DNA of 64,000 bases from Hibiscus mutabilis (GCA_019671005.1 JAGYYJ010000468.1:1-64000); one strand, 5' to 3'. Positions 1 through 12,815 are shown, numbered from the stretch's first letter. Notes: a model not told the origin generated them from the letters alone. Translations and numbers: made by a program.

Positions 1-940
1 TTGTAAACGGATTCGTATAGCCCTAAAATTCACGTATCGGTAGATTATAGTGATTGAATATTGCTGGTAAAATTTCAATGCATTTGACATCATTTAATAG
101 GTTAATCTGATTAAAAACTGATAAAATTTGGCATTACAATGCAGGTCGACTGGAGGGTCCACCTATTTCGCACGATAGTGTATATTTAGGACAGCCAGCA
201 AAGAACCTGTGTATCGATAATACTCTACATGCCTATACGACTTAAGTAAAGGAGGTCCGAGAACAATGGCATCGTACATTATAGAGTGCATCAAAACGGT
301 GTATTGGTCAAACAATGTTAGTCAACCCATAATGATACCCGGTCAAGTCAGACGTAAATGAGTTCTTTAGTTACGATCACTATCACCCTTCCATGTTGCA
401 TCGATACTGCCCTCGCTGTGACGTAAACGGTTGATAGTTTCATTTAGAATCAACTATGTACTGCCATCGCATCGACACGGTCCCAAGGCTGCTTTCAAGA
501 CGGAAATCAAGTATACGCTTAGGGGCCATCGAACATGTTTTGCATTGATTATATATTGGTCATCGAATCTTGGTAAGTCTACTGATGGTAATCATAATTT
601 TTAATAATATGAAATTTTGTAGATTCAATATTATTGTATTGAATTTTCATTTGGTACGCTTAATTGCATTAAAGGACCTCTAATTTGACAGATTTATAGT
701 TTGGTTGATGTTCATGTTTAATAACCATAATATCGTCTTATACATTAACCCTGATCGATTCCTTATGGTGGATACGCCAATTTTATGCTCCGCTAAATCA
801 ATGAATGGTTCAACTCTCCGCTCTACTAATATGACCAATATCATAATACATCCTCCTCCTTTCCAAATCAATATAGTCAGAGTCCACCCGCATAATCGAG
901 CTCATGAATTTAATGACATGTCAATTGTATCCAAACCTTT
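1..940. other. Unassigned AT-rich intergenic DNA
   Basis: I recognise no gene, LTR end or RNA gene here. Short open frames near 680-960 occur on both strands over the same bases and resemble no family I know. The first 550 bases contain more CG dinucleotides than the flanking DNA, which may point to old repeat sequence. Confidence 0.5.
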
Positions 941-1720
941 CTCAATCCAAGGACCGTAATAATATCAACAATCCATGTTCAATGACACACAAGATTCAAT
1001 GTTCTTATCAATAGCAATATTCTAAAGCAATGTTCAAATGGCAATATTACTGATGCAGTAATAATGTTCAATAATCTCTAAATAGACAATGACCGATTCT
1101 TCTATATTCAATGAGCCGAATGATAAACAACTATATCGTGAGACAATGTTCAATGACAATAATAAAGGACGTATAACAATAGAAAACAACTATGCTCTAT
1201 GTCCCATGTTCCATGCTTCCACATTTCAATGGTAACAACAATGGCAAAATCATAGCGCATGCTCAGATAATGACTATAGCAATACCAATTGATATTCAAT
1301 ATAATAATTTACCCTAATCTCTGCCAATGGAACTACATTGTGGTTCAATGCAATATTCCTTGACCATAATGCTAGCCACTGCTAATCAATGATAATGAGT
1401 CCGGAAATGCACCTAGCCTAATCCCAAGACTGACTACACTCACCCCGATACTGATGTTCTAACCCTCGGGATGGCAATTCCTTTATTCATAGCTTGTCGC
1501 TGATGGTGATGATCTCATCCAATTTTGATCTAGGGGTTAAAACAATAGGAATTGGTTAGAATCGATAATACAATATCGGAATTCATTATAATTATATATG
1601 AAATTCAATATCAAAGCTTAAAATAGCTATTATTATCAAATTCCATGATGACTAAACTGAAGTAAAGATTATTGTTTGTTTTATCCATATAGATTCAATG
1701 ATTGTTTGGGATTTAGCTTA
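941..1720. repeat. Low-complexity region rich in the word CAATG
   Basis: The pentamer CAATG, often as TTCAATG, recurs about a dozen times between 961 and 1400, far more than base composition predicts. Spacing is irregular, so it is not a simple tandem array. No coding signal is visible. It may be the decayed outer part of a repeat next to the Athila LTR remnant. Confidence 0.4.
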
Positions 1721-2002
1721 CCCGGTTGATAGCAACAATTGATATCTATAAAACCGAAGAAAACTCGCTTCTCTAACCTCAAAAAATGAGGTGCTTGCTT
1801 GGAGGAAGACGATACACAAGGAGGTTCCCAGCATAGTTTAAACAATCGTGTGAAGTTTAATCCCAGCTGGTCTCTCGTTTAATAGAATAGCTCTTCCTTG
1901 TGAACAATTCAACCTGATCACCCACGTATGGTGATTGTCTATGAGGGGCTTAATCGCAAGGTTAGTCCCTCAACTCTCACTCTCTATACTTGTACACCCA
2001 CA

Positions 2003-2631
2003 AATATAAAATAAGCATTAAGCGCAAACATCCCCCAAACAACTGTAAAAGCTTAGTTCATGGTTGGGGGTTCATCCACAAAATATCATTGTTTATCATC
2101 ATCATTTCGAAATAGAAACAAATAAAACTAAGAGAATGGGCAAGAAGGACATCCGTTGATGCAGCCCTTCGAATGCTCTAGAGCTCTTAGCTGGTCGAAC
2201 CACATCGCCTTTCAGTTCACCATGGTGCAACCTCTCTCTAATCTCTCCTCTCAAGTGGTTGTTTGATCTCTTTAAATAGGCTTGCGTAGAAACCCTAGGA
2301 TAAGCTTTTGAGTTTGAATTTTGAATACACAAGGGATAAGACACGTGATCATCTTATCCAAAGTTGAATCCTAAGGCTGACGTGTACAAGGTCCAACGGC
2401 TACTTTGACCGAGCATCAGAGTACGATCCTTTGCTAGCTGAGCTTGGCATTGTTTGGTCCATATATGCCAACTGCTATTCGGTAATTCTTTGCTTCTTTT
2501 CATGCGTTCTCTACCAGCGCTTCTTTGCTCTATCTGCCTTCTTGTGTCTTGCATCAAAACCAGCAAAACAACCTTTCACACTGGCAATAGAATAGCACCT
2601 TAACTCATTTATACAAATGCATGGTTTGGCA
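2003..2631 (-). repeat. 3' LTR remnant of the Athila-like element
   Basis: This block aligns with 11375-12028. Shared landmarks are TATAAAATAAG at the left, a stretch around ATGGGCAAGAAGG, TTGAATCCTAAGGCTGA and ATCAAAACCAGCAAAA. Similarity fades left of 2003. A short match (GGTTGATAGCAA near 1725 against GGTCGATAGCAA near 11086) hints that the LTR once reached further left. Confidence 0.75.
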
Positions 2632-4299
2632 TTAAATTAGGGTTGCGTCATCATTGTTTGGCGTAAGACATAAGAGGGAGCAAACCATGAATATACACGT
2701 TAATCCATATTACATCATGAATCTAACCCGTTAGACTCATACCCTATAGTTATGTTGGTTTGAGAACTAAGAGGGAGTAAACCATGAAGACCTAAGTTAA
2801 TTATTTTATCTAAGGCATATGAGTGTTCTAGAATACTTCAGCCTTTGGCAAAACATTGTTGCCATATTCTTTCTTTCTACCCTAACATTGTTTCCCCTTT
2901 TTTTATTCTGAGTTCAGTTTCTAGTGAACCTAAGTTTGTTTTGCAAACTAAATGCATACCTCGTGTTGAGTGAAACTAACGTTCCCTAAACTAGAGTTCA
3001 ATAACCGAGCTACTTGGCATTGCTAAGCTGCTAGCACACAAGTTCTAAAATTCTAGTTTCTTCATCGGACCAATAATATAGAACAAATTTAACTAAACTA
3101 GTAGTGTTGGAAAAATTATTAGAACAATTCATTAACCGATGTAAAAAAAAAAATTAGCTGTTTGGTATGAAAATTTTAATCCTATGTGGAAAACTATTCT
3201 ATATGGCAAACTGAAATTTAAACATGAATGTCATGGCATACTAATGTGAGGATTCACACCTCGAAACCAAAGGCTTGCATTGTCCTCAATGAATGAAAAC
3301 AACACATATATACAAATGAAACAGTACAATGCATGAACATGTGAATGGTCTTGAACACGGGTCCTTCTTTTGATAAACTCCCTCGATTGGAGCTGTATGC
3401 TTCTTGCACTTCAAGCTGGGTTTTGTTGTTGCAATGGAAGCTCCAAGGTCATAGAGAATCACAATAATCTTCACCCGGCTTAGGAGGTAGCCGTAGACTC
3501 GTGACAATGATGAGGCAGTGCTGGTGTGGTAGCAATTTGGCTTGGCTTTAGATTTCCTTCTTGATTCATAGGTGGTGTATTAGCAGCATTCAACTTGTAT
3601 TGAGAGACTAGGACGGTGTGGCACCAATGGTGTCGTGAGAGCAGATGTAGGAACTCACAGCATGTCATCCTTGGCAAGAGATCATTAGAACACCGAGAAG
3701 CTTGTAATGTAAGGGCAAAGCAAACATGCCTTCGCGGTGTCTGCTTTATACGCCTCGGGCGTTGACATATTTCCAAAACATGCAGTTCTCGCTTCCCCGC
3801 CTTTCCATCTTTGTAGTGATGATCTACTAGTGTTGATATATCCGGGAAAGTACTGCAACTAAACTAGTCGGCATCGAGTTATGCCCGCTTTGGCACCTTG
3901 GCCTTGGCATAGACTAGGTAGTCTTTGCTCTGCTTTCTCCTTTGACTCGTAGCACCAATTGCCTCAACAAGGAAGGAGAGTTATAGTTGTTCCCTTGCTC
4001 TTGAATGTTATCTAAATCAAAACCATGGCACGCAGCTGCATGCAATGGTAGAGATTAGAGATGGAAAAAATAAACTTTCATTGGTCTTACTAGCACACTT
4101 TGAAAGTCCTTATTGATGATGAGCCGTCCGACATTAATCTTATGCCACTCATGATCAAGCAAGAGGCTGATTCTTTCTTAAGTAAATGTCCCATTGTGGG
4201 TGGCTCACATAAGGTTTGGCTCTTCATGAAGTGATTCCACCCCTACTACTAAGGCTTTAATGCCAATCTTTTCACCATCAAATGGCTCTCGATGACATG
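2632..4299 (-). other. Athila 3' internal region without readable gene
   Basis: This stretch lies between the 3' LTR remnant and the broken 3' reading frame. I see only short frames with no recognisable domain and no clear polypurine tract next to the LTR. Athila elements usually have long untranslated DNA here, which fits. Confidence 0.5.
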
Positions 4300-4740
4300 T
4301 CTGATTGGTGCCAAACTCATATAGCTCCTTTAACAACATCTTCCCTTGGCGCGAGTCCAACGATTACGTAAACTTGGTGTGCCTTCCCCGCACCATCCAA
4401 AGAAAACATCCATTAATGTAACCTCATCAAATGAACATTTACCTTGCACCATCAAGAATGGTGAATATGTGGTCGTTAGATGGACATAAAATTCTCGGAC
4501 GATGCTGGCATGAACTTCCCTTGGTGATTGCCAGAATTTTTCCCACTTGCGCTATTTACCACCGCGATAAACCTGGGTGGAATAGCCTAAGTTTGATTCT
4601 TTTTTAATTTGGAAATTCTCCTCATAGCAGAAGGTTCTTGACGCAAAGTCTCTTCATATATCTTTGCAAATTTCCTTGTTAAAAAAGATCTTGAAATGTG
4701 TTGGACGAGGGAGGCCATGGAAAAATGCTTGGACTTGAAT
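4300..4740 (-). pseudogene. Athila 3' ORF remnant (plant-transposon-protein-like domain)
   Basis: On the minus strand, pieces in shifting frames read like the protein that Athila elements encode downstream of integrase: a stretch resembling IVREFYVHL, then SPFLMVQGKCSFDEVTLMDVFF. In intact elements this region is described as an env-like or plant-transposon-protein-like ORF of unknown role. Several frameshifts and stops break it here. The 600 bases towards integrase (4741-5370) show no clear domain. The assignment rests on short matches and position, so it is moderate. Confidence 0.45.
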
Positions 4741-5389
4741 GATGTTTTAGAATAAAGAATAAGTAGATTCTTGGTGTTTTGGTTGATAAAGAAAAATGAG
4801 GGAAAAGTGAAAAGTCTTTATTTTTGGACTGCTAGGGTTTTATAGATGGAATGGTGAAAAGTTGAGTGCTTAAGTGGAGCATTTAATGGCCATTGAGTTG
4901 GGATAATGATGGGTTTTGGCATGTTTAGAGTGAAAGAAAAAGATGATGGTATGGGGTTATGGTGATAGGATAGCGTGGAAAAGAGGTGATTAGGTTGAAA
5001 TTTGAATTTCAACTTATCACTTTGGGCTGCTAGGTAAATTTCAAAGCAAAATTTTCACTTCTTGGGCTGAGCTCTAACCGAGCCTTAGGTAGCAGGGTAA
5101 ATTCTTTCTCCAATTTTTTAACGCCTCATGCCACCCCCTTGCCTTGGCATTCTGCCTGGGGCACAAATCCTTCACTTACTCAAAAAAAGCATTCAAGACA
5201 ACAAAAGGAAACATTTAACCTACTATATAAAAAATCAAACCATGATGATGATGTTCATGGGAACCTTTGCCAAGAGGACAACCTCTTGCAGACACTTTTG
5301 AGTGCCTCTCAAATATTGTTTCAATCATTGGTCATTTACTTTGAAAATTGTTCCTGTCTTCAAATTCTTATTATATATTGCTCCATGAG

Positions 5390-6370
5390 CATATGGCTTC
5401 ATAAATTAAAGGGTCCTGACCATCTAGACTTGAGCTTTCCTCAAGAAACAACTTTAGCCCGGGAGTTAAATAATGAGAACACGCTGGCCTACCCAAAGCT
5501 GGTTCTTGACACGATCCTGTTGTCATGCCATCATCTTGTCCTTTCCTTGTAGAGGCTGGCATTCACAAGCATTTGTTAGAATTCCTCTAACTCGTTCATG
5601 TCCAATAAGAATTTTGCACCTGTCACACTCCATATTGAGCTTTTGATTGCCTTTAAGCTATATATGTTCCAATTCCACTAGTAAGTGGCATGTCTTTTCA
5701 AATGTGAGCCTAGGGAGAAGTTCCAACGAGTCTTAAAAGTTGTTCTCAGAAGCCCACAGGAATCCTCTAGTCCCAAGACCAGTCCTTCTCGATAGATTCA
5801 CAGTCTTTTCTAGAATATTCTTGATCTCTTTTTGGGATCACTGCTTGGCCAATTTTTTGGGGATGTAAGCTGTGGCAATGCATTGCTAGATTCCGTACAT
5901 GCACAGAGTTGTAGAGATTAACTTACATTGATAATGTGTACCTTCATCATGAATGATGGCTTTAGGGGCAACGAATCTTGTGGAAGATGTTCTTACGTAG
6001 AACTTGGCAAACGACCTTGGCATCATTTGTTAAGAAAAATACCCAACCCAGTTGGAAACACAATCAACGGTACAAGAATATAGAGATTTCCAAATGATAG
6101 GGGAAAAGGACTAATAAAGTCTATTCCACATACATCAAATAGCTCCACTAGCATAATATTATGGAGTGGCAATTGATGTTTGCTCGAGATGTTACTCCGT
6201 CATCTGGCATCGGTCACATGCCTTGGAAAAGTAATGAGAGTCTTTAAAAACAATATGGGGGAAGAAAACCTAACGACAACACTTTGGTTGCAGTCTTCAT
6301 TCTAGCAAAGTGGCCCCTATAACGATGTTGCATGGCACATTGCAAAAATATTGTGCTGTTCATCCTCTGG
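5390..6370 (-). pseudogene. Integrase remnant of the Athila-like element
   Basis: The integrase would insert the cDNA copy into the genome. From 6370 down to 5390 the minus strand shows, across several frames, a degraded N-terminal zinc region (CHATS...), the start of the catalytic core (CGIDFISPFP), and the C-terminal phrases CHLLVELEH, MNELEEF and GKLKSRWSGPF, which are characteristic of Athila integrases. The core is full of stops and frameshifts, and the middle catalytic acidic residues cannot be placed with confidence. It lies between the RNase H linker and the 3' ORF, the expected order. It cannot be functional. Confidence 0.7.
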
Positions 6371-6384
6371 TACACATCAGTGGA

Positions 6385-8100
6385 TCAATTCATTGGTATA
6401 ATGTTTAAACAGAATGAACTCATCAATGTTTCTACATTGCTTGACAGATCCGGTGGCATGATATTACTTACAGTGTAGTTAACTATGTTAGCATACCATG
6501 GCATAGAATCGACTGCAAGTTTGTATTCATTGAGGAATTCCTTTAATGGTAGTGGCTCTACCTTCCTCAAGGTGATATTCTAATCTTGACAAATGGTTAG
6601 CTACCAAATTTTCACTCCTCTCTTTTGTCTCGGAATCTCGAGATCAAACTCTGTAGCAAGAGTGTCCATTGATCAGTCTGGGCTTGGCATCCTTCTTTGC
6701 CAAGAGTTATTTCAATATCGAGGATGTATACACCATAACTTTGTTACCAACTAAGTAAGATCTCGAATTTATCAAATGCAATACAACCACGAGAAATTCT
6801 TTCGAAGTGGTGTAGTTTAGTTGTGCTTCATTCAATGTCTGACATGCCTAGTAAATGGTATGAAAAAATCTTGCCACGTCTCCGTCCATAATACAACTCC
6901 AACAGATAGTCGCTGCATTGTACATGAGCCTCAAAGGGCTCATTCCAATCCGGTGCCACAATCATGAGGGCATTAATCAACCTATCTTTCAGTTCCTGAA
7001 ACGCTTGTAAAACATGAATCATCAAACGTAAAGTGGCTTTTTGTTCTAAAGGCAAGCACAAAGGTTTTAGAAATTTTTGAAAAATCTTTAATGAAATGGC
7101 AATAAAAACTGCATGTCCAAAAACTTCTAATACCTTTTACACTTGTAGGAGGTGCCAACTGTTTGATTACCTTCACTTTCGCCTTGCCAACTTCCAAGCC
7201 TTTCTTGGTCACTTTTATGATTGAGGACTATGCCTCCTTCACCATGAAGTGGCATTTCTCCCATTTAAGATCAAGTTAGTCTTAATATATCTCCTCAAAA
7301 CAAGCTCTAGACACAAGACATTCTCAAATGTCTTGCAAACACTGAGAAGTCGTCCCATGAAAACTTCTAGGTTGTTCTCAAATCATGTATGAAAAAGATA
7401 GACATCATGTAACATTGAATGTTGCCAGAGCATTACATGGTCCAAAGTGGCATCCTTCTAAGCGAATGTCCTATATGGACAGGTGAATGTGGTCTTCTTG
7501 ATCTTCTAGAGCTATGGCAATCTGATTATATCTGAATAAGCGCATCTGGAAAGTAAAATAGAATGCCTTATCTGCCAGTCTGTCCAACATCCGATCGATG
7601 GAAGGATAGTGAAAGTGATCTCCCAGGTGGCATTGTTCAGCCTCTATAGTCCATGCACACTCTCCATCCGATAATAGTTCTGGAAGGAATTAGCTCATCG
7701 TTGCTATTTTGAACTACGCTATGCCATCTTTCTTTGGCACACATTGCATTGCATGACCTAACGAGCTATTAAAATAGGATAGATTATCTCGGCATCTATC
7801 CACTTGATCATTTCTTTTTTCACTACTCTCTTTCATGCTCGGTTCAATCTTCTGGCCTCAATTGTTTCTGCCATGATATTCTTCCTAAATTATTTTTGTG
7901 CAAGCAAATGGTTGGGCTTATTCTCATATATGTGCAAGGTCCTTCGTAATGCTTGCTTGTAATTGCATAAAAATCTAGCAACCTTTCCTCTTGATCATTA
8001 GTTAGATCAACAACAATGATCACTAGCAAGATTGAGTGTTTACCTAAGTAGGCATACTAGGAGAGTGGTCTGGCAAGATTTTAGTTCCAATTTGTGGTTC
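6385..8100 (-). pseudogene. Reverse transcriptase and RNase H remnants
   Basis: These domains copy element RNA into DNA and remove the RNA strand. Reading leftwards on the minus strand, the fingers and palm region begins near 7740 (pieces matching the family words DHF-P, IDRMLDRLADKAFY and the RRMP block). An Asp-Asp catalytic pair survives near 7360 in a shifted frame, and the thumb phrase KVIKQLAPPTSVKGIRSF lies at 7212-6982. RNase H follows at 7061-6828. The linker phrase PWYANIVNY at 6570-6385 is typical of the Athila/Tat group. Multiple frameshifts mean no intact enzyme is encoded. Confidence 0.75.
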
Positions 8101-8119
8101 CTCAAGGGATGGTTTAGGT

Positions 8120-8960
8120 GCCTCAATCTCTCTACCAGCCAACTCTAATGGCTATAGTTGTCCGGAATAGCTTACATGTTCTAAAGTTGTTCCTTCAACT
8201 ATCACTTGTTTCTTTTTCACTATCTAACTCTGTAAGCATCATCATTAGTATCTTGTACATTTATGCCATATCCATATTAAAAATGGACTCATTATTTCAT
8301 TATCTTGGCATTCCTGTTTATCTATGCATTTAAGAGCTTGAAACACATTAAATGTAACATGTTGATCATTCATGCGCATAGTTAATTTTCCTTTATGAAC
8401 ATTAATCAAAGCTTACATGTGGCAAGGAATGGTCTGCCAATATAATTGGGGACGTGGACATCTGCCTCATAATCTAAAAATGATAAAATCAGTTGGAAAT
8501 ATGAATTTGTCTACCTTTACCAACACATCCTCAATCTTACCCCTAGGATGTGCAAAGGATTAGTCTGCCAACTGAAGTGTTATTGTGGTAGAAGGCCCTT
8601 ACCGATGCCGAGCTTGAAAATAAGCTTTGGCATCAAATTTGATGTTGGCTCCCAAGTCACACAGTGCCTGCCCATGAATCTGTTGCCAATGGTACAAGGA
8701 ATGGTAAAACTTCCCGAATCTTTTAGCTATATGACAACCGATTGAGTATCATTGCACAGCTGCATCCCTTAGTGAGAGTTATAGTCTCTAAATTACCCAG
8801 TTCCTTTTCGGACAAGATGTCCTTCATGAATTTAACATAATTGGGTATCTCGCGAGAGCTTCCACCAATGGCATATTGATTTGCAATTGCTTAAGGACTT
8901 CCAAGAAGCGCTTAAATTGTTGACCCTACTTGTGCTTTTGTAGTCTTTGTAGAAATGGTG
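8120..8960 (-). pseudogene. Aspartic protease region of the Athila-like element
   Basis: The minus strand between gag and reverse transcriptase carries fragments of the Athila protease region. These include NYVKFMKDILS near 8840-8810 and, in broken frames, pieces matching the LADHSLPHV and PIIL parts of the domain. The protease would cut Gag-Pol. The catalytic Asp motif lies in a damaged stretch and I cannot confirm it. Confidence 0.6.
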
Positions 8961-8984
8961 GTGGTGGATAAGAAAATGTTGGCT

Positions 8985-10420
8985 CTACCGGTTTTGCCAA
9001 GGTTTGGTGGCATCCGATTGAGGTGTGGCACCAGACTGAGTTCTGGCATCCCTTTTGTCTGCTTCTTTCTTCTCTGCTTCTTTTGTTTCATCTATTGGTC
9101 CCTTCTCTTTCTTTTGGCAACGAATTGGCTGCTTGACAAGTGTCTCAACCTTTGTATTATTTGCCACTTGAAGAGTTACAACTTTGCATTGTTCATTGCC
9201 TCTATGCCTAGCATCCTCTGTATCACTTGGCAAACCTCCATGTGGTCTATTCTTGAGTGCAACTGTGCACCGCCCAATCTGTACCGTCAAGTTTCATATG
9301 GATGTTGCCAAACTCTGTATAGTTGCATCATTCATCTCCGTGTAATCTACCAAAGTCCCTGGTTGTTCCTTTGCCTGCATAAAAGTTGTTGTCGCCCTCT
9401 GCACATTTTGGATTTGAAAAACTTGCTGCACATTGTTCGACATTGGGCATTGTTGTTCTGACGTTGAACATTGTATTGGTTACCTCCTTGATTGCCCCAA
9501 GATAAATTTGGGTGTTGTCTCTATCCTGCATTGTAAGTATTGAATTATTATTATAATTACGATTAAAATCTCTAACAAAATTTGCCGACACATGGTTGGT
9601 AGGGAAATCTTTCATATGATGATTCTCTCCACATATTGTATAGAATGGTTCTAATGCCTTAACTCTTGGGATTCAATAATCATTTGCAAAGTTGTCACAC
9701 GATGCTAGTAAAATTTGAAATCTGGCGTGGATGGATATAAGTTCATCTATCTATAATTTCTCACCAACTTTAGTCATGGTCCCAAGTTTGGCAGTAGGAT
9801 ACCAAATCATTAGTTGAAATCTCTCAAGGATGCTATTTGCCTCAGTATCTGTTTTGTCAAGCAATAAAGCATCGATGTGATTCTGGCTTGTGCATTGAGT
9901 CCATTGTAGAAGGTCTCATCAGGTCCAATTTGGATATCCATGTATAGGACACCTCCTTAATGTGTCATAAATCTTTCCAGGCATAATATCGGGTCTCATC
10001 ACAATGCCTAAACGTTATGAACTCACTCTCATCTTGGTAGTGAGTTTAGGTGGCTGGAATCACAGCAAAAATTTATGGCATAGATCTCCCATTAGGTGAC
10101 AGAACCTAGGTGCCAAATAACTTAGCCATGTTTTTGCTCTATCTCTCAGGGAAATGTAGATAATTTCATCTTCACTATATCTTTTGATACTTTAGGCTAA
10201 TGAAATAGCTGGCAAACTTCCATGAATTGCTTCAAGTGTTGCCTCGAGTCTCCAGTAAGTGCTCCATCAAATTGTCCTGCATTCAAAAGCATTTGTATCA
10301 TCACTGATTTGAGTTCAAAATTTGGTGTGTGTACCTCGGGACCAATCAGTCCTGGCATCAAATTGTCTATGTTTGGTATTGAGTGTTCTCTAATATGTCT
10401 CTCTTCCTCCACATTAACGG
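8985..10420 (-). pseudogene. Gag remnant of the Athila-like element
   Basis: Gag forms the virus-like particle. The N-terminal part at 10412-10197 reads NIDNLMPGLIGPEVHTPNFE and continues into a retrotransposon Gag core, with HLKQFMEVCQLF marking the conserved His-Leu-x-x-Phe turn. The C-terminal part at 9290-8985 has the family word GGLPSDTED followed by a Lys/Glu-rich tail. Between them the frame is broken (9328-9615 holds another fragment). It is the first coding region downstream of the primer site, as expected. Confidence 0.75.
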
Positions 10421-10664
10421 CTGGGCCAACATGAGCGGTCGGTATCCCATTGTGAATTGGTGGATTCGTTTGTTTGGGTTACCATCTGTTCCTCCATTGC
10501 CTTGTTGAGCCATCTCTCAAACTTTTTTCTTTAAAGGTTCTTTCGATTTCTGGGTTGTATGGCCAATCTTCCACCACAGGGTGGTTTCTGGTAATACACC
10601 AATAAAAACAAATAAATAAAATAAAACAAAAACAAGTAAAAGTTAAAACAATAAATTCTGTTGC

Positions 10665-10684
10665 AATCCCCAGCAACGGCACCA
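10665..10684 (-). other. Primer binding site, tRNA-Asp type
   Basis: On the minus strand the site reads TGGTGCCGTTGCTGGGGATT. The plant tRNA-Asp primer site used by Athila and Tat elements differs by only two bases. It lies six bases inside the inner end of the 5' LTR, so it fixes both the orientation and the LTR border. Confidence 0.85.
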
Positions 10685-10690
10685 GAAATT

Positions 10691-12028
10691 TGGCGAATTT
10701 GCTAATGCTTGGCAAAAGATAGAATATTTAGTGTAAAAGTGCAAAGGAATAGTGCCAAAGTGAGTCTTATACGTGCAAGTATACACGATCAACAAGTAAT
10801 ATAGCAGTAAGCTGAGTATCAAACCACAAGTTATTGACTGAGAACTTAGTTGCTCAATGTTTTACTTTATTGTAAGAAAATGAAAGTGTTTGAAAATGAT
10901 TTGGGTTTTTAATTAAAAAGATAGCTAAAGTAAGGTAAAAATAGATTGGCAGCAAGAAGGTGTTCGTATGAATGATGAGCATTGGTAAAGGGATGCCTGG
11001 ATTTCACGCTATTCATGTCGCCTTTAATAATGTTTCTGCCTTGGTTTTATTTAGAGCCGATTCAGAATAGTATTACCAGCGGTCGATAGCAATACCTTAA
11101 GTTAATCACGATAAAACCCTAGATGTCTATTGTGAAGCTTTTTCATTAATTAACTCGATTAAGTGTCAATCTTTACTCTAAAGGGTAGATTCACTTTAGA
11201 AGTAAGCTCATCTACTTGAACATCTTCTTTCAAACTTTCCGCTTAGTACCTGGCAATTGATCGTTGCACCTTAAGTTTGTTAAGATATTAGGTGCAATAA
11301 GTATACAATGTCAACTATCGTATGGCAAAGAATTTGGAAATTTAAGCACTAGCAGATAGAAAAATAATGTCAAGGCACTATATAATTATTGAAAACCAAA
11401 TATAAAATAAGTGTTGATTGCAAACATCCCCAACCTCTTTGTAAAAGTTTAGTTCATGGTTAGGTCCATCCACGAAACATAATCATTTCTCATCATCATT
11501 TCAAAATAAAAATAAATAAAACTAAAAGAATGGGAAAGAAAGGAGATCTATCGATGTAGCCCTTCAAATGCTCTGAGCTCTCGATCTTTAGCTGGTCAAA
11601 CCATGTTGCCTCTGGGTTCACCATGGTCCAGCCTCTCTCCAATCCAATCTCTTCAAGTGGTTGCTTGATCTCCTTTAAATGAGTTTTTGGGGAAACCTGA
11701 ATAAGACTTTGAGTTTGAAAAAAATTTGAATGCATAAAGGGATAAAGCGTGTTATCCTCTTATCATATTTGAATCCTAAGGCTGATGTGTACAAGGTCCA
11801 TGAGCTACTTTGACCGAACATCGGACTTTAATCTTTGTCAACGAGCTGGGTATTTTATGGCCATTTTATGCCAATTGCTACTCGACAATTCTCGCTTCTT
11901 TTCTTACGTTCTCTACCAGCTTCTGCCATATCTACATACTTGTGTCCTACATCAAAACCAGCAAAATAACCCTTTACAACGACAACAAAATAGCTCCCAA
12001 CTCCTCATGCAAATGTATGATTATAACA
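10691..12028 (-). repeat. 5' LTR of the Athila-like element
   Basis: The LTR spans about 1.34 kb between TGGCGAA at the left and TATAACA at the right, giving TG...CA ends. The right half aligns with 2003-2631. The primer site lies just outside the left border. Promoter and polyadenylation signals for the element should lie here, but I cannot place them reliably. Confidence 0.65.
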
Positions 12029-12558
12029 TCTAAATGTACTCAAAGGCAAGCAAAGCCACTTTGAAATATGCATAAAAAATAAGTACTTTTAAGGAGTTAA
12101 TAGTGGCCACGAGTCATTCGTCAAGGATGAATGATTATTATTACATTGTGTAATAATTATTTTCTTTACAATAGAACCTTGAGATAAAAGTGATCAAACT
12201 GGATGAGCGGATTCAATCAAAGGGATCGTAGATATCCTATGAGGATAATATATTAACGACAAGGTCTTGGACAAAATCTACTATAGTAAATGAAAATTTT
12301 CCACCCTTTAATATTAGTATAGTAATTTGATTTAAATAGGACCAAAATTAAATATAATAAATAAACAAGTTACATTAAATCCAAAAATAAATTCACATAA
12401 TAATAATAAGTCCAAAAGTCCATTTAGAAGTATTAAACCCCTTTACAATTGCAAAAATCTCAAAATCTCAATTCCGGTTTTAATTTCAAGCTCCAATTAC
12501 AATTGTTGCAGTCCACACCATTATTTCCAGCTTATTACAGCCCATCAACAGCTCACAA

Positions 12559-12687
12559 TGACACGTGGGTCAAAGAAGAAGCACACATATTGTGCTTTTT
12601 ATGTCTTAGTTGATGACAACTAATAGTTGTCCATGACGTCACCTATGTGACATCAATAGTAATATCATAATTCTAGCCCTATAAATA
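12559..12687 (+). promoter_or_regulatory. Promoter-like block: G-box, TGACGTCA and TATA box
   Basis: Within 130 bases on the plus strand lie GACACGTGG (12560-12568, a G-box or ABRE core), TGACGTCA (12634-12641, a palindromic bZIP site) and TATAAATA (12680-12687). The spacing fits a plant RNA polymerase II promoter. No gene follows downstream, so a solo or decayed LTR promoter is the likeliest origin. Function is inferred only. Confidence 0.4.
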
Positions 12688-12709
12688 CAGAGAGAAAAAA
12701 AGTCATCAT

Positions 12710-12815
12710 TAATTAGAGTGCAATAATTACTAAAATTAAAATAAAAGAGGTAATGGGAGAAAGAAAGCCTGAAGCTAAACCATTAATTAGAGTGCAATAA
12801 TTACTAAAATTAAAA
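12710..12815. repeat. 34-bp direct repeat, period 72
   Basis: The segment ATTAATTAGAGTGCAATAAT, continuing for 14 more bases, occurs at about 12710 and again at about 12782. It starts about 23 bases downstream of the TATA box. Confidence 0.7.

Larger units (their letters stand above)
2003..12028 (-). mobile_element. Degenerate Athila-like Ty3/gypsy retrotransposon
   Basis: The minus strand reads, from right to left, 5' LTR, tRNA-Asp type primer site, gag, protease, reverse transcriptase, RNase H, integrase, an extra 3' open region and a 3' LTR remnant. This order, the primer site and the Gag phrase around NFELKSVMIQML are typical of Athila elements. All reading frames are broken by many stops and frameshifts, so the copy cannot encode working proteins. 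The two LTRs are alignable but clearly diverged, so this is one of the older insertions in the window. The left LTR diverges from the right one upstream of about 2003. Confidence 0.85.

Noticed and set aside
5139..5552. 137-codon open frame on the plus strand
   Set aside because: It is antisense to the Athila integrase C-terminal region, which has recognisable family words on the minus strand.
8941..9360. Apparent excess of TGGC/GCCA words in the Athila-like element
   Set aside because: By hand count it is about three times expectation over 420 bases, but many occurrences fall in sequence that is normal for the family, so I do not treat it as a signal.
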